Shown: one piece after another, positions 1 through 9,088 of the stretch
How positions within the stretch are numbered: the stretch's first letter is position 1
Layout of the letters: each line of letters opens with the position of its first letter
From: Pseudomonas saxonica
GTDB lineage: Bacteria > Pseudomonadota > Gammaproteobacteria > Pseudomonadales > Pseudomonadaceae
Reading direction: 5' to 3'
NCBI RefSeq assembly: GCF_007858365.1
Contig: NZ_VFIO01000004.1
Location: 62,001-126,000, forward strand
DNA length: 64,000 nucleotides
Position numbers and translations under genes: made by a program
The notes under the pieces: model-generated
Databases searched by the model: none
The model's input: only the letters and a program-made list of their open reading frames with translations
Told to the model about the DNA's origin: nothing

Positions 1-642
1 GTCGATCAGGTAATCGAAGTCAGCGGCATTGACCTCTGAATCACCCGGCATATACGGCAAGTCGCCATGAACCTGCCCCACCATCAGAATGGTTTCGCCT
101 GCGGCTCGGCGTTTGGCGATCATGGGCAGCAAATCAAGGGTGATGTCGGGGTTACAACTGAGGCTCAAACGGCTGGAGTCCTGCGGGTCGCAAGCAATCA
201 ACTGCGCAATCACGTTCAAACCACTGGCATTGATGTCACGGGCAGCGTGGCTGTAATTGCTGCTGACGTAGTCCTGCTGCGCTGGCGGGCTATCCAGCAA
301 GCTGCCCGCCTGCATATAGAATTGCTGAATGTGAATATTGGCCGGCATACGGTTGTGGCGCAGGTCAGCCAAATAATCGAGCTCGATATAATCGCCGAAC
401 ACCCTTTCGACAAAGGGCTCAAGAAAGCGTTGCTGCAACCCATCACCCAACGGCGGGCGACCGAGACTCAAGGCGGTATAAATCGTTAACTGGCGCTCAG
501 GCAGACCTTTGATCCGCTGATACAGCGCATTGATCAACCGATTGGGCTTGCCCAACCCCAGCGGAATACCCAGGCGAATATGGGCTGGCAAACATGCGAG
601 CAGCTCATCAACTGTGCGCTCGATCGAACAGGACTGCACCAT
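1..642 (-). CDS. Acetyl-CoA hydrolase/transferase family protein (3' end cut by window edge)
   Basis: Only the first 214 codons are present; the rest lies before base 1. The start ATG (640-642) follows a strong AAGGAGGG ribosome-binding site 5 bases upstream. The visible protein begins MVQSCSIERTVDELLACLPA and carries stretches such as GIPLGLGKPNRLINALY and LSCNPDITLDLLPMIAKR, which I recognise from the Pseudomonas acetyl-CoA hydrolase/transferase family. Full-length members run to roughly 600 residues or more and move CoA between short-chain acids or hydrolyse acyl-CoA in the cytoplasm. The catalytic glutamate region is not in view, so the substrate cannot be inferred. It lies downstream of kauB on the same strand, separated by about 175 bases that include a hairpin, so it is probably transcribed separately. 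Confidence 0.7.
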   Translation of the reverse strand, partial: MVQSCSIERTVDELLACLPAHIRLGIPLGLGKPNRLINALYQRIKGLPERQLTIYTALSLGRPPLGDGLQQRFLEPFVERVFGDYIELDYLADLRHNRMPANIHIQQFYMQAGSLLDSPPAQQDYVSSNYSHAARDINASGLNVIAQLIACDPQDSSRLSLSCNPDITLDLLPMIAKRRAAGETILMVGQVHGDLPYMPGDSEVNAADFDYLID

Positions 643-767
643 CTGACCCTCCTTTACCATCCGTGTATAGAGATGTGACAGAGAGTGACTGTAGTAGGTT
701 GCAAAGGCCAGCAATGTGCGCGCCTGTTTGCACGAACGGCGCCCGCTGTTTTTTCAGGAGGGAAACG

Positions 768-797
768 TGTGCCCGCGCGTTGAATCGCACGGGCACA
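768..797. terminator. Hairpin downstream of kauB
   Basis: An inverted repeat with arms TGTGCCCG and CGGGCACA, extended inward by GCG/CGC across one mismatch, loop TTGAAT. It lies 20 bases past the kauB stop on the minus strand, where a terminator is expected. The following minus-strand bases contain only a short T run, so termination strength is uncertain. Confidence 0.4.
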
Positions 798-817
798 ACA
801 CACTTTGACGCGGGGTG

Positions 818-2311
818 TTACAGCTTGATCCAGGTGGATTTCAGCTCGGTGTATTTGTCGAACGCATGCAACGACTTATCGCGGCCATTACCGGATTGCT
901 TGAACCCGCCAAACGGCGCAGTCATGTCACCGCCATCGTATTGGTTAACCCACACGCTACCGGCCCGCAGCGCTTTGGCGGTCAGGTGCGCCTTTGAAAT
1001 ATCGGCCGTCCAGACCGCGGCAGCCAGGCCATAAGGGGTGTCGTTGGCAATCTGGATCGCTTCAGCAGCTGTATCGAAGGAGATGACCGACAGCACGGGG
1101 CCAAAGATCTCTTCCTGGGCGATTTTCATGGCATTGCTGACGCCGTCGAAGATGGTCGGCTCAACGTAAGTCCCGCCCGTTTCTTGCAGGATTTGCTTAC
1201 CGCCCGCGACCAGTTTGGCGCCTTCGCTGTGACCCGATTCGATGTACGACAGCACTGTATTCATTTGCTGTGTATCGACCAGAGCGCCCACAGTGGTTTC
1301 AGGGTCCAGCGGGTTGCCTGGCTTCCAGCCTTTGAGGGCTTCGATCACCAATGGCAGGAAGGTGTCTTTGATCGAGCGCTCGACCAGCAGGCGCGAACCT
1401 GCGGTGCAGACTTCGCCCTGATTGAAGGCGATCGCGCTGGCGGCGGATTCGGCTGCAGCCTTAAGGTCTGGCGCGTCGGCGAAGACGATATTAGGGCTTT
1501 TACCACCCGCCTCCAGCCAGATGCGCTTCATGTTCGATTCGCCAGAGTAAATCATCAGCTGCTTGGCGATCTTGGTCGAACCGGTGAACACCAGGGTGTC
1601 GACATCCATGTGCAAGGCCAAGGCTTTGCCGACGGTGTGGCCATAACCGGGCAGCACGTTAAGAACACCTGCCGGGATACCTGCCTCAACAGCCAGTGCA
1701 GCAATGCGGATAGCCGTCAGTGGCGATTTTTCTGAAGGTTTGAGGATGACCGAGTTACCCGTAGACAACGCAGGCCCCAGTTTCCAGCACGCCATCATCA
1801 GCGGGAAGTTCCACGGCACAATGGCGCCGACCACGCCGACCGCTTCACGGGTAACCAGGCCCAATTGGTCATGTGGGGTGGCGGCCACTTCATCGTAAAT
1901 TTTATCGATGGCTTCACCGCTCCAGCTCAGTGCACCGGCGGCGCCGGGTACGTCGATGTGCAGCGAATCGCTAATAGGCTTACCCATGTCCAGGGTTTCA
2001 AGCAGCGCCAGCTCCTCGGCGTTTTGCTTGAGCAGATCGGCAAAACGAATCATCACCGCTTTACGCTTGGCAGGGGCCAGCCGCGACCAGACGCCTGACT
2101 CGAAGGTTTTGCGGGCGTTTTCAACAGCACGCTTGGCGTCGGCGGCGTCGCAACTGGCGACCTTGCCCAGCAAGCGGCCGTCGACCGGGCTGAGGCACTC
2201 GAATGTTTCATTGGAGACTGCGTTGGTGTATTCACCGTTGATAAACGCACGACCTTCGATTTTTAGCTGTTGGGCCCGTTGTTCCCAATCAGCACGCGTC
2301 AGGGTGGTCAT
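818..2311 (-). CDS. kauB: KauB, polyamine-pathway gamma-guanidino/aminobutyraldehyde dehydrogenase (NAD-dependent)
   Basis: A 497-residue class I aldehyde dehydrogenase. It oxidises 4-aminobutyraldehyde-type or 4-guanidinobutyraldehyde intermediates of putrescine, agmatine and arginine breakdown to the acids. Visible hallmarks are the Rossmann region VPWNFPLMMACWKLGPAL, the general-base glutamate in WLEAGGKSPN, the catalytic cysteine in FNQGEVCTAGSR and the EEIFGPV motif. The sequence is very close to what I remember of P. aeruginosa KauB (PA5312), including the start MTTLTRADWEQRAQQLKIEGRAF split over two stretches. I use the ATG at 2309-2311 because GAGGAGG lies just upstream; an open frame continues 25 codons further 5' without a comparable site. 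A cupin gene is transcribed divergently. Confidence 0.95.
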   Translation of the reverse strand: MTTLTRADWEQRAQQLKIEGRAFINGEYTNAVSNETFECLSPVDGRLLGKVASCDAADAKRAVENARKTFESGVWSRLAPAKRKAVMIRFADLLKQNAEELALLETLDMGKPISDSLHIDVPGAAGALSWSGEAIDKIYDEVAATPHDQLGLVTREAVGVVGAIVPWNFPLMMACWKLGPALSTGNSVILKPSEKSPLTAIRIAALAVEAGIPAGVLNVLPGYGHTVGKALALHMDVDTLVFTGSTKIAKQLMIYSGESNMKRIWLEAGGKSPNIVFADAPDLKAAAESAASAIAFNQGEVCTAGSRLLVERSIKDTFLPLVIEALKGWKPGNPLDPETTVGALVDTQQMNTVLSYIESGHSEGAKLVAGGKQILQETGGTYVEPTIFDGVSNAMKIAQEEIFGPVLSVISFDTAAEAIQIANDTPYGLAAAVWTADISKAHLTAKALRAGSVWVNQYDGGDMTAPFGGFKQSGNGRDKSLHAFDKYTELKSTWIKL

Positions 2312-2402
2312 TCGAGTGTCCTCCTCATTGTTCAATGGAAGTGCCACCCTAACGAGTGGCCCTGGAACTTTCAATATATTTGACACATGGGGCGCGAATG
2401 GC

Positions 2403-2430
2403 TTGGCTTGTTCGTTTTAATAAACATAAT
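2403..2430 (+). promoter_or_regulatory. Candidate sigma-70 promoter of the cupin gene
   Basis: TTGGCT (2403-2408) and CATAAT (2425-2430) are separated by 16 bases in an AT-rich stretch, about 50 bases before the cupin start. The -10 matches five of six consensus bases, the -35 four of six. Assigned by motif only. Confidence 0.4.
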
Positions 2431-2479
2431 CTTGTGTCTTTAAAGCCCACACATCACACATTCACGGGGGACAAGCACC

Positions 2480-2851
2480 ATGAGTATCGAAAGTATCGTC
2501 GATTTCAGCACGGCCAACACTCAGACGGAGCGCTTCAGCCCGGCTCCAGAAAAAGTGCTCAAGGGCTCTCCTGAGCAAGTCATCCACAATCACTACAACA
2601 GTCCTTGTGGGCAGATGAATGCTGGCGTGTGGGAAGGAGCGGTAGGTCAATGGACCGTCAATTACACCGAGCATGAATACTGCGAAATCATGCAGGGCGT
2701 TTCAGTTCTGCGTGACCATCAAGGGAATGCCAAGACACTCCGTGCTGGTGATCGTTTCGTAATCCCGGCCGGGTTCAGGGGCACATGGGAAGTACTGGAG
2801 CCATGTCGGAAGATTTACGTCGTATTTGAGCAGACCCCTCCCACGCTCTGA
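2480..2851 (+). CDS. Cupin domain protein (Cupin_3/DUF861 type)
   Basis: A 123-residue single-domain cupin. The core runs from about residue 50 to 120: GVWEGAVGQWTVNYTEHEYCEIMQG matches the first cupin motif, and RAGDRFVIPAGFRGTWEV the second. This subfamily resembles ureidoglycine-aminohydrolase-type small cupins; the metal-binding residues are only partly the classic histidines, so the reaction is unknown. GGGGGAC precedes the ATG. It is divergent from kauB, an arrangement I also associate with the polyamine region of P. aeruginosa (PA5310-PA5312), so a link with amine metabolism is plausible but unproven. A good terminator follows. Confidence 0.85.
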   Translation: MSIESIVDFSTANTQTERFSPAPEKVLKGSPEQVIHNHYNSPCGQMNAGVWEGAVGQWTVNYTEHEYCEIMQGVSVLRDHQGNAKTLRAGDRFVIPAGFRGTWEVLEPCRKIYVVFEQTPPTL

Positions 2852-2867
2852 TTTAGACCACTTGAAA

Positions 2868-2899
2868 GCCTCGCCCTGATGACAGGGCGGGGCTTTTTA
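2868..2899 (+). terminator. Rho-independent terminator of the cupin gene
   Basis: A GC-rich stem built from CGCCCTG and CAGGGCG around an ATGA loop is followed by CTTTTTA, 17 bases after the cupin stop codon. Confidence 0.8.
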
Positions 2900-3068
2900 T
2901 TGCCTGCTCTGGCACCCCTCAATGCACAAACGCCGAAACACCTCAGGCAATGCGCGCGGGTCAAATTAAGCCAGTCTTTGGAGGCAGGAGCTGCGGAGCC
3001 AAACACTCATGGACGAGAAGGCACTGACAGTCTCACCGCTCATACTCAATGACTGACAAGGATGACTT

Positions 3069-3365
3069 ATGTCGACTTTTACTGTGGTTAAAGGTGCAGC
3101 ACTGGCTGCATATGTAGCAATTTCGGCGTTTTCACTGCCATCGATGGCTGCTGAAGACGGGCTGTGCAATAAAAACATGGCAATCAACTATTTTTTGGCA
3201 CCAGAGGCAACGCCTGAGCTGGTTGAGTGGTTACGCCATGCTTACGGCGCACGCGAGGTTCGCGTAGAACGGCCGGGAGAAGCCTTCACCAAAGAGTTCA
3301 ACGCCTTTCGCTTGAGAGTGCTGGTGGACGAAGAGAATGTGTTGATCAAACAAATGTGTGGGTAA
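3069..3365 (+). CDS. Periplasmic I78-family-like peptidase inhibitor, copy 1
   Basis: A 98-residue secreted protein. Residues 1-27 form a signal peptide ending SLPSMAA. The mature part has one cysteine near its start (GLCNKN) and ends in CG, with the core REVRVERPGEAFTKEFNAF followed by RLRVLVDEENVLIKQMCG. This pattern (RV-x-x-PG-x-x-x-T, then RL-x-V-x-VD, ending CG) is that of the I78 inhibitor family (AFUEI-like inhibitors of elastase/subtilisin-type proteases). AAGGA precedes the ATG by six bases. A paralogue lies 100 bases downstream. The molecular target is inferred from the family only. Confidence 0.75.
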   Translation: MSTFTVVKGAALAAYVAISAFSLPSMAAEDGLCNKNMAINYFLAPEATPELVEWLRHAYGAREVRVERPGEAFTKEFNAFRLRVLVDEENVLIKQMCG

Positions 3366-3480
3366 AGGCGCTTGGGGTCTTTTTGAGGGGCACGCAAACG
3401 CAGTGAACTGCTCTGCTGAAGCCCCCGCAAATACCTGCTTTTAATCAATCAAAAATCTATCTATGCAAGGAAGCTACACG

Positions 3481-3777
3481 ATGACGTTAATGAAACTGAA
3501 AACAACAGCGCTGGTCGGCTTGGTAGCGCTTGGCTTGGGTGCTCTGGAGGCATCCGCAGCGGAGACGGTCGCAGGCAAATGCCACCTTGAGTTTGCGTTG
3601 ACCAAAATGATGCACCCGGCCACGCCGGAGTTTCTGGAAGATATCCGTAACCGTTCGGGCTCAGCCACAGTACGCGTTGAAAAACCGGGTGAGAATTACA
3701 CGCAAGAATTTCGCGATGATCGCTTGCGTGTCATCGTCGACAAAAACAACATCATGCAGCGCTATCTGTGCGGCTAA
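3481..3777 (+). CDS. Periplasmic I78-family-like peptidase inhibitor, copy 2
   Basis: A 98-residue paralogue of the gene just upstream. It has a signal peptide (cleavage likely after ASAA), a conserved cysteine (GKCHLEF), the segment TVRVEKPGENYTQEF, then RLRVIVDKNNIMQRYLCG. Both copies keep the two cysteines that could form a disulfide in the periplasm. The start at 3481 is preferred over an in-frame codon at 3463 because AAGGAAG sits seven bases before it and the signal peptide then begins properly. The pair probably arose by tandem duplication; about 100 bases separate the reading frames, and a bidirectional terminator follows. Confidence 0.75.
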   Translation: MTLMKLKTTALVGLVALGLGALEASAAETVAGKCHLEFALTKMMHPATPEFLEDIRNRSGSATVRVEKPGENYTQEFRDDRLRVIVDKNNIMQRYLCG

Positions 3778-3818
3778 TGGCATGACGCAGGCTTAGCTGT
3801 TGAGTCCCCTTCAAACAC

Positions 3819-3854
3819 AAAAAAGGCCCGTATCTCGCGATACGGGCCTTTTTT
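3819..3854. terminator. Bidirectional terminator between the I78 pair and rpmG
   Basis: AAAAAA, stem GGCCCGTATC / GATACGGGCC, then TTTTTT. The A and T runs make it work for both converging transcripts. The stem matches, base for base, that of the terminator after crc (13009-13046). Confidence 0.9.
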
Positions 3855-3871
3855 GTAAGAAGAAAAACCAA

Positions 3872-4027
3872 TTACTTGATTTTGGCTTCTTTGTAGATCA
3901 CGTGCTTGCGAACCCGCGGATCGAATTTTTTGATTTCGATTTTGTCCGGAGTGGTGCGCTTGTTCTTATCAGTGGTGTAGAAATGGCCTGTACCAGCGCT
4001 CGACACCAAACGGATCAATTCACGCAT
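3872..4027 (-). CDS. rpmG: 50S ribosomal protein L33
   Basis: 51 residues reading [20 protein letters not shown] and ending YKEAKIK, the normal length for L33. It belongs to the large ribosomal subunit near the E site. This copy has no CxxC zinc-binding pairs, so it is the zinc-free form. It lies 11 bases downstream of rpmB on the same strand, the usual rpmB-rpmG operon. GGGAG lies upstream of its ATG. Confidence 0.97.
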   Translation of the reverse strand: MRELIRLVSSAGTGHFYTTDKNKRTTPDKIEIKKFDPRVRKHVIYKEAKIK

Positions 4028-4038
4028 GATTAGCTCCC

Positions 4039-4272
4039 TTAGATCTTGCCAGCACGGCGGATTTCGGCCAGCACGACAGTAATGCCGCGCTTGTCGATGA
4101 TACGCATGCCTTTAGCAGATACGCGCAGACGAACAAAACGTTTCTCTTCTTCAACCCAGAAGCGGTGATGCTGCAGGTTCGGCAGGAAACGACGACGGGT
4201 TTTGTTATTTGCGTGGGAAATGTTATTCCCAGTCACCGGACCCTTACCGGTAACTTGACAGACTCTCGACAT
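4039..4272 (-). CDS. rpmB: 50S ribosomal protein L28
   Basis: 77 residues starting [20 protein letters not shown], with [19 protein letters not shown] typical of L28. First gene of the rpmB-rpmG operon; a good promoter lies about 150 bases upstream. Two cysteine-type zinc sites are absent, as in the common proteobacterial form. Confidence 0.98.
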   Translation of the reverse strand: MSRVCQVTGKGPVTGNNISHANNKTRRRFLPNLQHHRFWVEEEKRFVRLRVSAKGMRIIDKRGITVVLAEIRRAGKI

Positions 4273-4722
4273 GCCTCAGCCCTCTAAAACCACATGCCCA
4301 ACCCGGCATGGGTTGGCCGCTTAATCTCTCAGTCATGGCGCCAGGCGCCGCGTTTCTTTAAGGGTCTTACCGGCTACACCTACAAACGCAGGAACCGGGC
4401 CCCTAGAAAAGAGCGCTGCTTTATACCAGAAAGACTAAAGAGCAACAACAAGCGATGTGATTTGCTGTAATTAATTTAGCGCGCATTCTAGCGCCAATCT
4501 GCGCTAAAGCCTATGTCCGGCTATCTACTACCGCTCGTCGCGAGATGAAAGGTTTCAGTCCGAATTGAGCAAGGCCAAGGGTGCTGCGTAAATTCTGGCT
4601 ACGCAGGGATGCCACAGATTACGCGTTAAAACGGTAGTCATTTGTCTACCTGCACACTACGGTAGGACTTTTCCAGACTGCACTCGCAGATGGGCCCCAT
4701 CGACTTGCAAAGGAAACACACC
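4273..4722. other. Intergenic region between rpmB and the dipeptide-binding protein gene
   Basis: 450 bases without a gene. It contains the rpmB promoter and leader. An inverted repeat TTTAGCGC (4475-4482) / GCGCTAAA (4501-4508) with an 18-base spacer lies just upstream of that promoter. Nothing else is recognised, and no clear promoter was found for the rightward gene. Confidence 0.6.
4420..4448 (-). promoter_or_regulatory. Promoter of rpmB-rpmG
   Basis: On the minus strand TTGTTG, a 17-base spacer and TATAAA (complement of 4443-4448 and 4420-4425). The -10 is one base from consensus and the spacing is ideal. It leaves a leader of about 140 bases before rpmB. Confidence 0.55.
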
Positions 4723-6309
4723 ATGCGCCTCGCTGCCGCCCCCTTTTTGCTGACAATGTGCTTGAGCCCGTGGGTTCACGCGGCCCCATTGACCGTTTGC
4801 ACCGAGGCAAGCCCAGAAGGGTTCGACGTGGTGCAGTACAACTCGCTTACCACCACCAATGCCTCCGCAGACGTGCTGATGAACCGGCTGGTGGACTTTG
4901 ACGCGCAAACGGGCAAGTTGGTGCCGGCGCTGGCGCAAAGCTGGTCAGTGTCCTCTGATGGCCTTGTGTACGATTTCAAATTGCGCCCGGGGGTCAAATT
5001 TCACACCACTAAATATTTCACCCCAAGCCGGGAACTGAATGCCGAAGATGTGCGTTTCAGCTTTGAGCGCATGCTGGACCCCGCCAACCCCTGGCACAAG
5101 GTTGCCCAAAGCGGTTTCCCTCACGCGCAATCCTTGCAGTTGCCAGCACTGGTCAAAAAAATCGAGACACCTGACCCGCTCACCGTGCGCTTTACCCTTA
5201 GCCATCCAGACTCCACATTCCTGCCCGCTCTGAGCATGGGTTTCGCCTCGATTTATTCAGCCGAGTATGCCGACAAGCTGCTCAAGGCTGGCACCCCTGA
5301 GCTGATGAACAGCCAGCCAATTGGCACAGGCCCATTTGTGTTCTCTCGTTTTCAGAAAGATGCGGTGGTGCGCTACAAGGCCAATCCTGATTATTTCGCG
5401 GGCAAACCTTCGGTTGACGGGCTGATTTACGCCATCACCCCAGATGCCAACGTACGACTGCAAAAACTGCGTCAGAACGAATGCCAGATAGCCCTTTCGC
5501 CAAAACCGCTGGACGTGGACAGCGCCTCCAAAGACCCGGCATTAAGCGTCGCTCAGACCCCCGCTTTTATGACTGCGTTTGTGGCCATCAACAGCCAGCA
5601 TCCGCCGCTGGACAAACCTGAAGTGCGTCAAGCGATCAACCTGGCATTCGATAAAGATACCTACCTTAAAGCCGTGTTTGAAAACAGCGCTCAGGCGGCT
5701 AACGGCATCTACCCGGCCACCACCTGGAGCTATGCCAAGGACTTGCCGGGGTACGCTTACGATCCGAAAAAAGCCAAGGAACTGCTGGCCAAGGCGGGCC
5801 TCAAGGACGGTTTCAAAACAACCATCTGGACACGCCCAACAGGCAGCGTGCTAAACCCCAACCCAAGCCTGGGTGCGCAGTTATTGCAGGCTGACTTGGC
5901 CAAAGTTGGGATTCAGGCTGATATTCGGGTGATTGAATGGGGCGAATTGATTCGCCGTGCCAAGGCCGGCGAGCATGACTTGCTGTTTATGGGCTGGGCC
6001 GGGGATAACGGCGACCCGGACAACTTCCTCACACCGCAATTTTCCTGCGCAGCCGTGAAGTCCGGGACTAACTTTGCGCGTTATTGTGACAAAACGCTGG
6101 ACAGTTTGATCAGCGAGGGCAAAACCCTCACCGATCAGGACAAACGCAGCGCGCTGTATCAAAAAGCTCAAGGGCTGATTCAGCAACAAGCGCTTTGGCT
6201 CCCCCTGGCACACCCAACGGCTTACGCGCTCACCCGCAAAAACGTACAGGGTTATCAGGTGAACCCGTTTGGCAGACAGGATTTTTCGACCGTCAGCGTC
6301 AAACCGTAA
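4723..6309 (+). CDS. Dipeptide/oligopeptide ABC transporter substrate-binding protein (DppA-like)
   Basis: 528 residues, SBP family 5. A signal peptide (MRLAAAPFLLTMCLSPWVHA) precedes the mature LTVCTEASPEGFDVVQY. Family signatures are YDFKLRPGVKFH, FTPSRELNAEDVRFSFERM and the C-terminal FMGWAGDNGDPDNF. It should bind short peptides in the periplasm for an ABC importer, but no permease or ATPase gene is adjacent, so it must share one encoded elsewhere. It sits between rpmB and radC, as does the DppA3-type binding protein PA5317 in P. aeruginosa. The ATG at 4723 is chosen for AAGGAAAC upstream; the open frame reaches back 11 codons more. It converges on radC with only three bases between them. 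Confidence 0.9.
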   Translation: MRLAAAPFLLTMCLSPWVHAAPLTVCTEASPEGFDVVQYNSLTTTNASADVLMNRLVDFDAQTGKLVPALAQSWSVSSDGLVYDFKLRPGVKFHTTKYFTPSRELNAEDVRFSFERMLDPANPWHKVAQSGFPHAQSLQLPALVKKIETPDPLTVRFTLSHPDSTFLPALSMGFASIYSAEYADKLLKAGTPELMNSQPIGTGPFVFSRFQKDAVVRYKANPDYFAGKPSVDGLIYAITPDANVRLQKLRQNECQIALSPKPLDVDSASKDPALSVAQTPAFMTAFVAINSQHPPLDKPEVRQAINLAFDKDTYLKAVFENSAQAANGIYPATTWSYAKDLPGYAYDPKKAKELLAKAGLKDGFKTTIWTRPTGSVLNPNPSLGAQLLQADLAKVGIQADIRVIEWGELIRRAKAGEHDLLFMGWAGDNGDPDNFLTPQFSCAAVKSGTNFARYCDKTLDSLISEGKTLTDQDKRSALYQKAQGLIQQQALWLPLAHPTAYALTRKNVQGYQVNPFGRQDFSTVSVKP

Positions 6310-6312
6310 TCC

Positions 6313-6987
6313 TTACATCCAGCCGTGCTCAACCATTGAAAGCGGCTGGCCTTCGCCAACAATAAAATGATCAAGCACTCGCACCTCAATCAAATCCAGT
6401 GCCTCGGTGAGGCGCTGAGTCAGCGTGCGGTCGGCCTCGCTGGGCAAACTAATACCTGACGGGTGGTTATGGCAGAAAATCACTGCCGCGGCGTTGTGCG
6501 CAAGGGCTCGCTTGACCACTTGGCGCGGATACACGCTGGCGCTGTCGATAGAGCCCCGGAACAACACCTCAAAGGCTAGCATTCTGTGTTTGGTGTCCAT
6601 AAACAGACACCCGAACACCTCATGCTGTTCATGGCGCACTTGTGAGGTGAGAAAGTCTCGAACCGCTTGCGGGCTTTCCAGTGCGCAATCACGGCGCAAG
6701 CGCTCAGCCAAGTGACGACGGCCCATTTCGAGGACGGCCTGTAATTGGGTGAACTTGGCTGGCCCAAGCCCAAGCGGTCGGCAAAATGAGCTCAAGTCTG
6801 CCTCCAGCAAAGCCCGCAGACTCCCGAACTCATTGAGTAGATGGCGGGCCAGATCAACAGCGCTTTTGCCTGAGACTCCGGTGCGCAGGAAGATTGCCAA
6901 TAGCTCGGCATCAGAAAGACTGGATGATCCATGCTCTAAAAGTTTCTCGCGCGGTCGTTCGGCCGCGGGCCAATCTCTGATACTCAT
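6313..6987 (-). CDS. radC: RadC family JAB-domain protein
   Basis: 224 residues. The N-terminal part ([27 protein letters not shown]) is the UPF0758 helical region with a helix-hairpin-helix-like segment. The C-terminal part is a JAB1/MPN-like metalloprotease fold with [16 protein letters not shown], whose two histidines and aspartate form the metal site. RadC proteins were once called DNA repair factors; the function is unsettled. Divergent from coaBC, as in P. aeruginosa PA5319/PA5320. Confidence 0.95.
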   Translation of the reverse strand: MSIRDWPAAERPREKLLEHGSSSLSDAELLAIFLRTGVSGKSAVDLARHLLNEFGSLRALLEADLSSFCRPLGLGPAKFTQLQAVLEMGRRHLAERLRRDCALESPQAVRDFLTSQVRHEQHEVFGCLFMDTKHRMLAFEVLFRGSIDSASVYPRQVVKRALAHNAAAVIFCHNHPSGISLPSEADRTLTQRLTEALDLIEVRVLDHFIVGEGQPLSMVEHGWM

Positions 6988-7110
6988 AACACCTCCGTGT
7001 GAGTGGTCGCCCGCTGTTCCCTGGCAGGCGCTGTGTTATCTTAGCCCATCATTTTTGCGTGGCATTTGGCCATTTTCCGCGCAGTCATCATCGAACTAAA
7101 AGGCAGGCCT

Positions 7111-8319
7111 ATGCAGCGGCTGTATCGAAAACGCATTGTTTTGGGCGTCGGCGGCGGCATCGCGGCTTACAAGAGTGCAGAGCTGGTTCGTCGTCTGCTG
7201 GATCAAGGCGCCGAAGTCCGCGTTGTGATGACGCGCGGCGGCAGCGAATTCATCACCCCCCTGACCATGCAGGCCCTTTCCGGTCACCCCGTTCATCTGG
7301 ACTTGCTCGACCCGGCGGCAGAAGCCGCCATGGGTCATATCGAGCTGGCCAAGTGGGCCGATCTGGTGCTTATCGCGCCAGCGACCGCTGACCTGATCGC
7401 ACGCCTTGCCCAAGGGTTGGCCAATGATCTGCTGACCACGCTGGTGCTCGCCACTGATGCCACGGTTGCCATTGCGCCCGCGATGAATCAGGCCATGTGG
7501 CGCGATCCTGCCACTCAAGCCAACACTCAATTGCTGCAAAGCCGCGGCTTGCGCGTGTTTGGGCCGGCCTCCGGGAGCCAGGCCTGTGGCGACGTGGGCT
7601 TTGGACGCATGCTGGAAGCCGATGATCTGGTGCATTGCGCAGCAGAGTGCTTTCAGCGCCAGCTGTTGACCGGCAAACACGTGCTGATTACCGCTGGACC
7701 GACGCAGGAAAACATCGATCCGGTGCGTTACATCACTAACCACAGCTCGGGGAAAATGGGCTTCGCCCTCGCCGAAGCGGCGGTTGAGGCCGGTGCCCGC
7801 GTGACCCTGATTACAGGCCCGGTGCACTTGCCGACCCCGGATCGGGTGAGCCGCATTGACGTCGTCAGTGCCCGCGACATGCTCGCGGCATGTGAAGCAG
7901 CGATCCCGTGTGACGTGTTTATTGCCTCGGCTGCCGTCGCGGATTACCGCCCAGAAGTCGTCGCCCCGCAAAAACTCAAGAAAGACCCTACCAAAGGTGA
8001 CGGCCTGTTGCTGCAAATGGTGCGCAACCCCGACATCCTGGCCACCATTGCTACACGCCCTGACCGTCCATTCAGTGTCGGCTTCGCCGCAGAAACCGAG
8101 CACTTGCTCGATTACGCTGCGCGCAAGCTGAAGGACAAGAACCTTGACCTGATTGTCGCCAATGACGTGGCTAACCCCAGCATTGGCTTCAACAGCGAAG
8201 AGAACGCGTGCAGCGTGATTGATCGTCAATTGCACGCCACTGTGTTTGCCCAGACCAGCAAGGGCAAGATTGCCCGCCAGCTGATCACTTTTATCGCCGA
8301 ACGTCTGAACCAGGTTTAA
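7111..8319 (+). CDS. coaBC: Bifunctional phosphopantothenoylcysteine decarboxylase/phosphopantothenate-cysteine ligase
   Basis: 402 residues carrying two consecutive steps of coenzyme A synthesis. The N-terminal CoaC half (1 to about 190) is a flavoprotein: [28 protein letters not shown], and the substrate-clamp cysteine region [13 protein letters not shown]. The CoaB half begins at [20 protein letters not shown] and contains [14 protein letters not shown] and the KLKK stretch. The ATG at 7111 follows AAGGCAGG; an upstream in-frame start at 7066 has no such site. dut follows five bases after the stop, so the two are surely cotranscribed. Confidence 0.97.
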   Translation: MQRLYRKRIVLGVGGGIAAYKSAELVRRLLDQGAEVRVVMTRGGSEFITPLTMQALSGHPVHLDLLDPAAEAAMGHIELAKWADLVLIAPATADLIARLAQGLANDLLTTLVLATDATVAIAPAMNQAMWRDPATQANTQLLQSRGLRVFGPASGSQACGDVGFGRMLEADDLVHCAAECFQRQLLTGKHVLITAGPTQENIDPVRYITNHSSGKMGFALAEAAVEAGARVTLITGPVHLPTPDRVSRIDVVSARDMLAACEAAIPCDVFIASAAVADYRPEVVAPQKLKKDPTKGDGLLLQMVRNPDILATIATRPDRPFSVGFAAETEHLLDYAARKLKDKNLDLIVANDVANPSIGFNSEENACSVIDRQLHATVFAQTSKGKIARQLITFIAERLNQV

Positions 8320-8324
8320 CTCGT

Positions 8325-8780
8325 ATGCACGCTTTACAAGCAAAAATTCTCGACCCACGCATTGGCAACGAATTTCCGTTGCCGCAGTACGCCACACCCG
8401 GCTCCGCGGGCCTTGACCTGCGCGCCATGCTCAAACAGGACACGGTGCTGGAGCCAGGGCAAACCCTGCTGATTCCCACTGGCCTGTCGATTTACATTGG
8501 TGATCCGGGCCTCGCGGCGCTGATCTTGCCGCGCTCGGGCCTGGGCCATAAGCACGGTATCGTGCTGGGTAACCTGGTCGGTCTGATCGACTCCGATTAC
8601 CAGGGCGAACTCATGGTGTCGTGCTGGAACCGTGGTCAGACCGCCTTCAACATCACCATCGGTGAGCGCATCGCTCAGTTGGTGCTGGTGCCGGTCGTAC
8701 AGGCACACTTTGAGATGGTTGAAGCGTTTGACGAAAGCCAACGTGGCGCCGGCGGTTTCGGGCACTCCGGCAAGCTTTGA
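8325..8780 (+). CDS. dut: dUTP diphosphatase
   Basis: 151 residues, the standard trimeric dUTPase length. It hydrolyses dUTP to dUMP and pyrophosphate, keeping uracil out of DNA and feeding thymidylate synthase (thyA is also in this window). Motifs in order: [47 protein letters not shown], and the C-terminal arm [10 protein letters not shown] that closes over the active site. Second gene of the coaBC-dut operon. Confidence 0.98.
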   Translation: MHALQAKILDPRIGNEFPLPQYATPGSAGLDLRAMLKQDTVLEPGQTLLIPTGLSIYIGDPGLAALILPRSGLGHKHGIVLGNLVGLIDSDYQGELMVSCWNRGQTAFNITIGERIAQLVLVPVVQAHFEMVEAFDESQRGAGGFGHSGKL

Positions 8781-8789
8781 TTGTGAAGT

Positions 8790-8818
8790 ATCCGCTCGGG
8801 CGCCCTGCCTGAGCGGAT
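8790..8818 (+). terminator. Hairpin after dut
   Basis: ATCCGCTCGGGC pairs with GCCTGAGCGGAT (one G-T pair) around a five-base loop, nine bases after the dut stop. No U run follows, so it may act as a Rho-dependent or mRNA-stabilising structure rather than a classic terminator. Confidence 0.4.
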
Positions 8819-9088
8819 GTGTCTGACGGGTTAATTCAGGATGATTCTCGCCCGGATGGGGATACCTTTTTCAGCCTCGAATTCAATGGCAGCCTTGTGC
8901 CATAAGCCCAGTGATGCCAAATGGCCTCTCGAACTCTCGCGCCAAAACACCGTCCAAACCTTCAGTTTGCGTTCAACAGCCTACCTTCACCCCCGTGATT
9001 GCAGGCCGTAACGCCCAGTCGTTTTAGCGCGCCTGATCGTTTCAACGCGTCGATTGAATTCTCTGAAAGACAATGGAGTCCCCCTGTA
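8819..9088. other. Leader/promoter region of algC
   Basis: About 270 bases without a supported gene. In P. aeruginosa the algC promoter is controlled by AlgR, and its 5' UTR is a target of the sRNA ErsA. I looked for CCGTTCGTC/CCGTTTGTC-type AlgR boxes and found none exact (the closest are CCGTCCAAA and CCGTAACGC), so regulation of this copy is not evident. Confidence 0.4.

Noticed and set aside
67..489. 140-codon plus-strand frame at the left end
   Set aside because: Antisense to the acetyl-CoA hydrolase fragment, which has a strong ribosome-binding site and family similarity.
7096..8397. 433-codon open frame on the minus strand
   Set aside because: Antisense to coaBC and dut; no domain and no start signal.
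8819..9088. N-terminal extension or small gene before algC
   Set aside because: The frame open to algC from 8999 starts at a TTG with no ribosome-binding site and has no conserved residues; homologues start at the ATG I used.
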